Below are positions 56,423 through 64,000 of a stretch of DNA of 64,000 bases, one piece after another. Made by a program: the position numbers and the translations under genes. The notes under the pieces are model-generated. The model was not told where the DNA came from and searched no databases. It worked only from the letters and a program-made list of their open reading frames with translations. Within the stretch, counting starts at the first letter, position 1. Each line of letters opens with the position of its first letter. Source of the stretch: Loktanella sp. (GTDB lineage Bacteria; Pseudomonadota; Alphaproteobacteria; Rhodobacterales; Rhodobacteraceae); contig JAIBDT010000007.1 of NCBI GenBank assembly GCA_024686085.1, forward strand, positions 1 through 64,000, read 5' to 3'.

Positions 56423-58192
56423 ATGGCAAACCCTGCACTCAATCAATCTGCAATTCCATTGTTTCGCTGGCTATGGCGCGACTACCTGCGTCCGCACAAA
56501 GGAACGCTGGCGCTTGCAGTGCTATTCATGGCCATCGAAGGGTCGATGCTGGGCTTTCTGAGCTACATGATCCAACCGATGTTCGACAACGTGTTTGTGC
56601 AGGGCCAAAGTGGCGCACTGTGGTGGGTTGGCATTGGTATTTTGGTGATTTTCTGTGTGCGCGCCGTCAGCTCGTCCGGTCAGAAAATTCTGATGACCAA
56701 GGTCAATCAACTATCCTCGGCGGGGATGCGCAGCCACCTTTTGCGTCACCTGATGACCCTTGATGGTGGCTATCACCAAGCCAATCCACCCGGGCAATTG
56801 ATTGAACGCGTGCAAAGTGATGTGACGGTGGTCAATCAGATTTGGACCCAGCTTTTGACAGGGATCGGCCGCGATCTGATTGCGGTGATCGTACTGTTCT
56901 CAGTCGCATTATCGGTCGATTGGCGTTGGACCGCTGTGGCCCTGATCGGCATTCCTTTTCTGGTGCTGCCGTCGCTTTTAGCCCAAGCCTACGTGCGTAA
57001 ACGTGCTGGCAATGCACGTGACCTAGCGGGCCGTATGGCAACGCGGCTCGACGAAGTGTTCCACGGGGTGAACGCGATCAAGCTGAACGCGCTGGAGACT
57101 TATCAGTCCAAACGCTACGACGACCTTGGCGATGCGCGGGTGCGGGCCGAGGTGCGCTCTGTCATGGGGCAAGCCGCCGTGCCTGCACTGATCGACATTA
57201 TGACGGGGGTCGGGTTCCTTGGCGTGTTAGTTTTTGGCGGCGCCGAGATTATCGCGGGCGACAAAACCATCGGACAGTTCATGTCGTTCTTTACTGCCAT
57301 GTCGCTGGCGTTCGAGCCATTGCGCAGGCTTGGCTTGATGTCGGGCCAATGGCAAACTGCTGCGGCAAGTATCGAGCGCATCCAAGCGATCTTGAACGAA
57401 AAGCCGACGCTGATTTCGCCCGCCAATCCAAAGGCCCCGCCCATTGCCGCCCCCGAGATCAAACTGATTGACGTGGCGCTAAACTATGGTGACCTACCCG
57501 TCTTGCGCGGCACCAGCTTTACCGCCGCTGCGGGCAAAACCACCGCCTTGGTCGGCGCATCTGGCGCGGGCAAATCCACCATATTTAACGTGCTGACGCG
57601 GCTTGTTGATCCGGCCTCTGGGTCTGTCACAATCGACGACACGGCGAACACGGAAATGTCCCTGCCCGACCTGCGCGGGTTATTTTCTGTCGTGTCCCAA
57701 GATGCCGCCCTGTTCGACGAGACCCTGCGCGACAACATCCTGCTGGGCCGCACGAACGTCAGCGATACCGACCTCGCGCATGTACTAGATGCAGCGCACG
57801 TCAGCGATTTCCTTGCGCAAATGCCTGGCGGTCTGGATAGTCCTGCTGGTCCACGTGGGTCCAACTTGTCAGGCGGACAACGCCAACGGATTGCCATTGC
57901 GCGGGCGTTGCTGCGTGATACGCCGGTCCTACTTTTGGATGAGGCCACAAGCGCGCTGGACACCAAATCAGAGGCCATCGTGCAAAACGCGTTAGAGTCG
58001 CTGTCGAATGGCCGCACAACCCTTGTGATTGCGCACCGTCTGTCGACAGTCAGGAACGCGCATTCGATTGTCGTGATGGATCAGGGGCGCGTGGTCGACC
58101 AGGGCACGCATGACGAATTACTGGCACGCGGCGGCATTTATGCCGACCTTCACAAACTTCAATTCAGCCAAGAAAAGGCGCAAACCGCATGA
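56423..58192 (+). CDS. ABC exporter, fused permease/ATPase (MsbA-like)
   Basis: ABC membrane domain plus GASGAGKST, LSGGQRQRIAIARALLRDTPVLLLDEATSALD. Confidence 0.92.
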   Translation: MANPALNQSAIPLFRWLWRDYLRPHKGTLALAVLFMAIEGSMLGFLSYMIQPMFDNVFVQGQSGALWWVGIGILVIFCVRAVSSSGQKILMTKVNQLSSAGMRSHLLRHLMTLDGGYHQANPPGQLIERVQSDVTVVNQIWTQLLTGIGRDLIAVIVLFSVALSVDWRWTAVALIGIPFLVLPSLLAQAYVRKRAGNARDLAGRMATRLDEVFHGVNAIKLNALETYQSKRYDDLGDARVRAEVRSVMGQAAVPALIDIMTGVGFLGVLVFGGAEIIAGDKTIGQFMSFFTAMSLAFEPLRRLGLMSGQWQTAAASIERIQAILNEKPTLISPANPKAPPIAAPEIKLIDVALNYGDLPVLRGTSFTAAAGKTTALVGASGAGKSTIFNVLTRLVDPASGSVTIDDTANTEMSLPDLRGLFSVVSQDAALFDETLRDNILLGRTNVSDTDLAHVLDAAHVSDFLAQMPGGLDSPAGPRGSNLSGGQRQRIAIARALLRDTPVLLLDEATSALDTKSEAIVQNALESLSNGRTTLVIAHRLSTVRNAHSIVVMDQGRVVDQGTHDELLARGGIYADLHKLQFSQEKAQTA

Positions 58193-58920
58193 CCGATCGT
58201 ACCGTTTTATCCCTCACAGGCAGTGACCGCATTGAGTTTCTGCAAGGGCTTGTGACCAACGACGTGACCCGCGCCAAGGACGGGATCATCTATACGGCCT
58301 TGCTGACACCGCAGGGCAAGTTCATCGCGGATTTCTTTGTCGTGGGCCAAGAGGATCGCTTGCTGATTGATGTCGACACCAGCGTCGCACCGCAGCTTTT
58401 CCAACGTCTGTCGATGTATCGCCTGCGTGCTGATGTACAGATTACCGAGACAGGCCTTGCTGCGTCAACAGGCACTGGCCCTGCGCCTGCGGGTGCCTTG
58501 CAAGACCCGCGCCACGCAGCGATGGGATGGCGTGCTTACGGCGAACAGGATGTGAGTGACAAGACGCATTGGGATGCGCTACGCGTTACCCATCTTATTC
58601 CGCAAACTGGTGTTGAGCTGACCCCCGAGACTTATATCTTAGAGGCCAACTTTGAAGCACTCAAAGGGGTCGATTTCAAAAAGGGGTGTTTTGTCGGGCA
58701 AGAGATCGTCGCGCGCATGAAGCACAAGACCGAGTTAAAAAAGGGGCTGCGGCGGGTGCTTATCGACGGGCAAGCAGCGGTTGGCGACGCGATTATGTCA
58801 GGCGAAAAATCTGCGGGCACGCTGCACACCGTCAGTGGCAATCAGGGTATCGCCTATCTGCGCTTTGATCGTGCCAAAGATATGAAAACACAAAAGGCCA
58901 GCCTGCAATTAGCGGACTGA
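58189..58920 (+). CDS. ygfZ: YgfZ/GcvT-like folate-binding protein
   Basis: FLQGLVTNDV, DFKKGCFVGQEIVARMKHKTELKKGLRRV. Confidence 0.9.
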   Translation: MTDRTVLSLTGSDRIEFLQGLVTNDVTRAKDGIIYTALLTPQGKFIADFFVVGQEDRLLIDVDTSVAPQLFQRLSMYRLRADVQITETGLAASTGTGPAPAGALQDPRHAAMGWRAYGEQDVSDKTHWDALRVTHLIPQTGVELTPETYILEANFEALKGVDFKKGCFVGQEIVARMKHKTELKKGLRRVLIDGQAAVGDAIMSGEKSAGTLHTVSGNQGIAYLRFDRAKDMKTQKASLQLAD

Positions 58921-58945
58921 CCTTTCAATCTGATGTGTCGGACGC

Positions 58946-59509
58946 TTAGGCGCGTTCGACGTATTCAAACAATTCGGTGTTCACGACGATACTTTCGTCC
59001 GTACCAACAAACGGCGGGATCATAACGCGCACGCCGTTGTCTAGTGTTGCAGGCTTAAAGCTGTTCGCGGCGGTCTGACCTTTGACGACAGGTTCAGTCT
59101 CGGCGACCTTGCACACAACTTTCTGCGGCAATGAGACGTTAAGCGCTTCTTCACCGTAGTATTCAATCTTTACAACCATGCCGTCTTGCAAGAACGGGCG
59201 GCGGTCACCCAAGATATCTGCCGGCAAAGCGATCTGATCATAGGTATCGCTGTCCATAAACGTCAGCATGTCGTCTGCTTCGAACAAGAATTGCTGGTCT
59301 TTGGTGTCCAGACGCACGCGTTCGACTTTGTCAGCAGAGCGGAAACGTTCGTTCAGCTTGCGACCGTCGCGCAGGTTTTTCAATTCCACTTGCGCAAATG
59401 CGCCGCCCTTACCGGGCTTTACGTGATCGACTTTCACAGCACCCCAAAGGCCGCCCTCGTGTTCAAGGACGTTTCCGGGTCTGATTTCATTACCGTTGAT
59501 TTTTGGCAT
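58946..59509 (-). CDS. efp: Translation elongation factor P
   Basis: [49 protein letters not shown]; conserved Lys in PGKGGAF. Confidence 0.95.
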   Translation of the reverse strand: MPKINGNEIRPGNVLEHEGGLWGAVKVDHVKPGKGGAFAQVELKNLRDGRKLNERFRSADKVERVRLDTKDQQFLFEADDMLTFMDSDTYDQIALPADILGDRRPFLQDGMVVKIEYYGEEALNVSLPQKVVCKVAETEPVVKGQTAANSFKPATLDNGVRVMIPPFVGTDESIVVNTELFEYVERA

Positions 59510-59730
59510 TGTTCACTTCGTGTCAAAATTGTGGCGAAAGGTTGAAGATATGTTGACCAAGGCTATATCTGGGTGATGGGTGACTAGCAAGATAACTAAA
59601 TGTGCATTAACCAAACCAAGAGCTATGCGACCAGTGCATAGCTGCCATTCCAAAAGAGAGCCCCCGAATCGGTTTGTATGTTGCATATTGCGGGTCACGC
59701 CAGAATGACAAGAGCAATAACAAAGGAAGC

Positions 59731-60057
59731 ATGATGAGAGATTTCGTCGACGGCACTGCCTTCAATAACGAACAGGGCAACCGCGCCCGCAAATTGTTTG
59801 CAGCCGTTGTGCTTGCCGCGTTGGATGATGCCATCGCTGATGACAAGAAGTATGGTAACGGTCCGGAACAGATCGCACGTTGGGCACGCTCACGCGATGG
59901 TCGGGAAGTGTTGTCATGTGCAGGTATTGATCCAAACGAGCGTGTGGTTTCTGGCCTCATGGACTTTGTTGGCAAAGGTGTTCGTACATCTGTGGCCCTG
60001 TCCCGTGAAGAAAGCGAACGTCGTAACGCAGCTGAACTTGAAGCGCGCGCCGCTTAA
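59731..60057 (+). CDS. Small conserved protein (DUF6280-like)
   Basis: MMRDFVDGTAFNNEQGNRARKLFAAVVLAALDDAIADDKKYGNGPEQIARWARSRDGREVL; followed by strong terminator. Confidence 0.7.
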   Translation: MMRDFVDGTAFNNEQGNRARKLFAAVVLAALDDAIADDKKYGNGPEQIARWARSRDGREVLSCAGIDPNERVVSGLMDFVGKGVRTSVALSREESERRNAAELEARAA

Positions 60058-60099
60058 AGCACTGAAGTATTTATATCCCGCCCTGCTGGGCGTGGTTCA

Positions 60100-60137
60100 A
60101 AAACGCGGCCCTCTGCTCGGGCCGCGTTTTTCTTTTG
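60100..60137 (+). terminator. Rho-independent terminator
   Basis: AAAACGCGGCCC-TCTGCTC-GGGCCGCGTTTTTCTTTT. Confidence 0.92.
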
Positions 60138-60219
60138 TGTGTATCGCCCAAAGAAAAAGCGGTTGAAGCAAAGCCCCAACCGCAAAATTTTACATTAATT
60201 TCAATTCGATAGATGTGAT

Positions 60220-61092
60220 TTAGTCGTACAAGCTGACCGACATCGCGCGACTGATTTCTTTGCGCACCAATTTGCGGATGTTACGCGTGATACGCTCGCC
60301 AAGTTCGCCTTGTAGCTCTTGGCGCACGACCTCAACGACCATCTGGCGAATTTCTTCCTGCTCTAGTCTGGATCCACCCGCGATGTAAGCAGCAAGCGTT
60401 TCATCAAGATCGTCGGGGATCGGCATGCCGTCTTCATCACCGTTGTCACGCAGATCATCACCATAGTCCGTATCAGGATCATCAGCAGGTGTATGCCGGA
60501 ACGTTGGTTCGGCGCGGTCTGGGTGTAATGTGACGATGGGGTCTGCTGGTACAAACTCCGCATCCTCAATCACAACTTCATTTTCAAAGTCGCCGTCTTC
60601 ATCATCGACATAACCGTCGTCGCTTTGGTTCTCGTCATCCATGGCGGCAAACGCGGCGGCCAAACCCGTCACCTGTGTTGGTGTGACTTCACTGCCATCG
60701 GGTTCCCATTCATCTGGCTGCGACGTAACCGCCGCCTCAAGCTCGGCGATTGTGGCCTCAAGGCTGGCACGTTCGGATGCGGTCATACCGTCATGCACCA
60801 TGGGTTCCTGCATCGCATCAGCGGGTGTCAGTACCAAAGGCTCTGAAACGGGCGCAATGAACTGTGCTGCGTGGGCATCTGATTCGGAAATTTCATCGTC
60901 GGTTTCGGCCTCGTCGACCTCTGCCACGCGCAGTGCAGGGGTCAAAACGAAACGCTCCGCCTGCGGCTTTTGCGCGGGGGCGTTATTTTCTTGTTCTTTC
61001 GCGCCATTGCGCGGCTTGTCGCCTTGCGCAACAAGTCGGCGAATAGAAGACAAGACGTCTTCGATCTCTACGTTTGTGACTGGGTCGGACAT
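60220..61092 (-). CDS. Acidic PopZ-like/DUF2497-like protein
   Basis: N-terminal VEIEDVLSSIRRLVAQGD, long acidic linker, C-terminal helical IRQMVVEVVRQELQGELGERITRNIRKLVRKEISRAM. Confidence 0.5.
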   Translation of the reverse strand: MSDPVTNVEIEDVLSSIRRLVAQGDKPRNGAKEQENNAPAQKPQAERFVLTPALRVAEVDEAETDDEISESDAHAAQFIAPVSEPLVLTPADAMQEPMVHDGMTASERASLEATIAELEAAVTSQPDEWEPDGSEVTPTQVTGLAAAFAAMDDENQSDDGYVDDEDGDFENEVVIEDAEFVPADPIVTLHPDRAEPTFRHTPADDPDTDYGDDLRDNGDEDGMPIPDDLDETLAAYIAGGSRLEQEEIRQMVVEVVRQELQGELGERITRNIRKLVRKEISRAMSVSLYD

Positions 61093-61168
61093 TCTGGGAT
61101 CCTGCTTTGCCTCAGGGTCAATGTAACCCGACTTACCATTTCAAACAACCGATCCCGAAGAATTTGAG

Positions 61169-62527
61169 CTATTGACCGATCGCTTTGAGAACGCGGTCCA
61201 AAGCCTGCCCTTGATCAGATGTGATCGTTGGCGCGTCTTTGACCAAGTTATAATAGGCGGCTGGGTCATATTGCTGCACAGGCAAACGCAAGTGCGCGGC
61301 GGTCAGCAAGCCCATCGTGGACAAGACTTGATAGCTGGCGATCACCTCGTCGGCTTGGGCCGCGATCAGGTTCGCTTGGGCGCTGAGCAGTTCCTGTTCG
61401 GCGTTCAACACGTCCAAGGTTGTGCGTGCTCCAAGGGTCGCTTCTTCACGGACGCCGCGGAAGGCCACACGTGCTGCTGCAATCTGATCGTTAGACGACT
61501 GCGCAGAGGCGCGGGCCACTTCCAAAAAGCTGTAAGCATTGGCGACGAATTGCGCGACCTGCACGCTAGTCACGTGCAAAGACGCACGCTCGGCGTCTCG
61601 GCGAGACATATATTGGCGCAACTGGCTGGACAAACGCCCACCTGAATAAATAGGGCCAGAGGCCGTGATGCCGATTTCGCGCCCCACGTTGAAATCTTGG
61701 TCAACGCCAATCCACGCGCCTAAGGACACCGTTGGGTTCATCGCAGTTTCACCACGGCGAATGTTTAGTTCGGCGGCGCTGACGCTATGTTGTGCCTGCA
61801 AAATATCAGGGTGATTGCGCACGGCAAAGGCTTTTGCGTCGGCCAATGATTTGGAAACAGGGGCTGGCGTTGCAGGACGAAGTGCATTGGGGCGGTGACC
61901 CACTGCGGTCACATAGGCCTCTGCAGATCGTGCAAGGCTACCTTGCGCTGATGTCAGCAAACTACGCGCCGCAGCAAGGCGCGCTTGGGCCAATGCCACA
62001 TCTGTGCGTGTCACTTCGCCCACATCAAACCGGTCTTGAGCCGCGCGGAATTCTTGGGTCAAGACACGTACGTTGCTTTGACGCAGCGCTACAAATTCAC
62101 TGTCGCTGCGCACTTGCATATAGGCAGTCACTGCATCCAAAAGCACTGTTTGCTCGACTTTGCGCAGCGCCTCGCGCGTCCCCAAGACCAACTCTTTTTG
62201 TGCCTCAACAGCCAAAAGGCCCGCACCGCTATCGTAGAGCGTCAAATCAGCCGATATTTGCGCCGTTGCGGTGATCAAATCAGAATCAGGGGCACGCGGG
62301 GATGTCGATTTGGCATTTGCCACCCAAGACAGAACCGGCAATGTCGCACCCACTGCTTGGGCCACATCCTCGTCTGCTGCCCGCAACAAGGCGCGGTATT
62401 GATCCAGCAGACCCGAGTTATTGTAAGCCGCCGTCAGCGCATCCGCGAGCGTTTCTGCCCGCGCCGCACTTGAAAAGCTGATCGTCACAATGGCCAGAAC
62501 CGCCACGACAGAGCGCCGAAAACCCAT
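61169..62527 (-). CDS. tolC: TolC family outer membrane efflux protein
   Basis: Signal peptide; ETLADALTAAYNNSGLLDQYRALLRAADEDVAQA; GPIYSGGRLSSQLRQ; TTLDVLNAEQELLSAQ. Confidence 0.9.
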   Translation of the reverse strand: MGFRRSVVAVLAIVTISFSSAARAETLADALTAAYNNSGLLDQYRALLRAADEDVAQAVGATLPVLSWVANAKSTSPRAPDSDLITATAQISADLTLYDSGAGLLAVEAQKELVLGTREALRKVEQTVLLDAVTAYMQVRSDSEFVALRQSNVRVLTQEFRAAQDRFDVGEVTRTDVALAQARLAAARSLLTSAQGSLARSAEAYVTAVGHRPNALRPATPAPVSKSLADAKAFAVRNHPDILQAQHSVSAAELNIRRGETAMNPTVSLGAWIGVDQDFNVGREIGITASGPIYSGGRLSSQLRQYMSRRDAERASLHVTSVQVAQFVANAYSFLEVARASAQSSNDQIAAARVAFRGVREEATLGARTTLDVLNAEQELLSAQANLIAAQADEVIASYQVLSTMGLLTAAHLRLPVQQYDPAAYYNLVKDAPTITSDQGQALDRVLKAIGQ

Positions 62528-62590
62528 GGTTTATTCCCTGTGTTTGGCCAAAGGCCGATAATCGTCATTTAGGTCGCAAAAGAAACCAAA

Positions 62591-63244
62591 CTAGAGCGAA
62601 AACGCAGCGACCTTTTCAAAACCCTTAAGAACAGGCGCACCCGCATTGAACGAGAAACGCCAGTTCACGACGCTGTCTATTTTATAACCGATGCGCACGA
62701 CGCCCAAAGCGCCCTCTGCAAAGATGCATGCAATCCGGCCACCTTCACGCAGCTGATCCAGTAAGGCGTCAGGCACAGTTTCAACAGCGCCTTGAATTGT
62801 AATGATGTCGTAAGGACCCGACTTTGCGGCCCCTGCAACCAAATCACCCTGCATAACGGCCGCATTATCGATCCCATGTGCAGTCAAGGTTGCTTGAGCC
62901 TGGACAGCGAGGTCTGCATCACACTCTACGGCCACGACAAATTCACACATTTTTGCAAGAACCGCCGTCGAGTACCCTAATCCACATGCCAGATCGAGTG
63001 CTACGTGCGTGGGTTCAATCGCCAATGCATCAAGGATTTTGGCTAAAGTGCGTGGCTCCAGCACAACGCGCCCTGCCCCCAAATCAATGCTTTCACCAAT
63101 ATACGCGGCTTCGCGCAATGCCGCTGGAACATAGTCCTCACGCGGCACGGACAACATGGCTTCGATGATCGGAAATTTGGTCACGTCTGATGGACGCACC
63201 TGAGTATCGACCATCATTGTACGGCGGGCTGTGTAATCGGTCAC
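62591..63244 (-). CDS. pcm: Protein-L-isoaspartate O-methyltransferase family
   Basis: MMVDTQVRPSDV, LDLACGLGYSTAVLAKMC, DIITIQGAVETVPDALLDQLREGGRIACIF. Confidence 0.85.
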   Translation of the reverse strand: MTDYTARRTMMVDTQVRPSDVTKFPIIEAMLSVPREDYVPAALREAAYIGESIDLGAGRVVLEPRTLAKILDALAIEPTHVALDLACGLGYSTAVLAKMCEFVVAVECDADLAVQAQATLTAHGIDNAAVMQGDLVAGAAKSGPYDIITIQGAVETVPDALLDQLREGGRIACIFAEGALGVVRIGYKIDSVVNWRFSFNAGAPVLKGFEKVAAFSL

Positions 63245-63374
63245 GCGCTAAACTTTCTCTCGTTCAGAATCCTTGCCCGCGTTGATGCCATATCCCGCAT
63301 CAATCAGCAACGGCACTTTGGACCGATTGGCATCTTGCGCAGCACAAACCCTTGGTATATCCCGCAGCTCAGGC

Positions 63375-63448
63375 GGCGAGTGGGCAGGTAGGTTATGCAG
63401 CGGATTGCAAATCCGTGTAGACCGGTTCGATTCCGGTACTCGCCTCCA
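63375..63448 (+). tRNA. tRNA-Cys (anticodon GCA)
   Basis: GGCGAGTGGGCAGGTAGGTTATGCAGCGGATTGCAAATCCGTGTAGACCGGTTCGATTCCGGTACTCGCCTCCA. Confidence 0.96.
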
Positions 63449-63456
63449 ATAAAAAC

Positions 63457-63476
63457 AATGACTTAGCGTCATTTTT
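63457..63476 (+). terminator. Short hairpin + T-run after tRNA-Cys
   Basis: AATGAC-TTAGC-GTCATTTTT. Confidence 0.4.
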
Positions 63477-63755
63477 GAGCTCAAAATTATCATGCATACT
63501 TGATACACACTTTTGGCGGTGCGCTTAGTTGTGTTTGCGTGCGCTGAATCGCTGTGTTGAACACAGTGTTTTGCGTTACTGGTGCTAACATAGTCTTTCT
63601 CAACGCACTGTTTGAATGCGAGTTATGGAACACAATTGGAAAGCATGTGATTGCAAAAATTCTCAGTTGCTGACTTGGTTAGTGGAAACACTGGGAAAGC
63701 GGACATACGCTGAGCATAATTCGAATGACCGAGATGTGGACTTTCCGGACCTTAG

Positions 63756-63828
63756 CTGCGGACGCACGAATGGCTGGTTTCGATGGATTGCGACAGGTCT
63801 ATGCAGTCGCTATTCGTGCGTTTCGCAG
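63756..63828. repeat. Long imperfect inverted repeat in non-coding right end
   Basis: CTGCG-GA-CGCACGAAT-G-GC ... GC-T-ATTCGTGCG-TTT-CGCAG. Confidence 0.6.
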
Positions 63829-64000
63829 CGTCGGAGCTTAAGTTGCATTAGAAGGTCTCGAGTTGCTTCCATCCGGGCTCAAAGGTTCAGATCCTGCCAA
63901 GCCGCCAGTCCGCAAAAAGGTTGGACCTTCGTGAAAATGTTTCAGTATCGAAACCCGCAAATAGTCCGTCTTGGGTGACGAGAACGGTCCGCCAGCCCCG

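Noticed and set aside
63248-63508. 86-aa minus-strand ORF
   Set aside because: Covers the tRNA-Cys gene on the opposite strand; not coding.
63616-63978. 120-aa plus-strand ORF at right end
   Set aside because: No domain, unusual Cys/Arg/Ser composition, overlaps an inverted repeat; insufficient support.

Overview
The window is a chromosomal segment of an alphaproteobacterium with a Rhodobacteraceae/Roseobacter-type gene repertoire (lineage inferred from gene content and codon usage). It is densely coding, with about 60 CDS, two tRNAs (Leu-TAA, Cys-GCA) and several hairpin terminators. I saw no transposase, integrase, prophage or CRISPR array. Recognisable housekeeping genes include tadA, rluB, dtd, znuABC/zur, pleD, metG, putR/putA, metF/metR, valS, ygfZ, efp, tolC-type and pcm. 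More unusual loci: (1) a TerC / 28-aa micro-ORF / XpaC / TelA / DUF2927 / SPFH-GYF / zinc-ribbon membrane protein cluster at 3.4-9.7 kb, a candidate membrane or chemical-stress system; (2) a 1,063-aa RdhA-type reductive dehalogenase fused to a flavin/2Fe-2S reductase, with a visible internal duplication (17.2-20.4 kb); (3) a carnitine catabolism operon containing a lipocalin and a lipoprotein; (4) an exact 36-bp tandem duplication inside znuC; (5) a DUF3592-like gene apparently split by a 1-nt frameshift; (6) a perfect 28-bp-arm inverted repeat at the left edge. All family calls come from reading motifs in the supplied translations; no database search was run.
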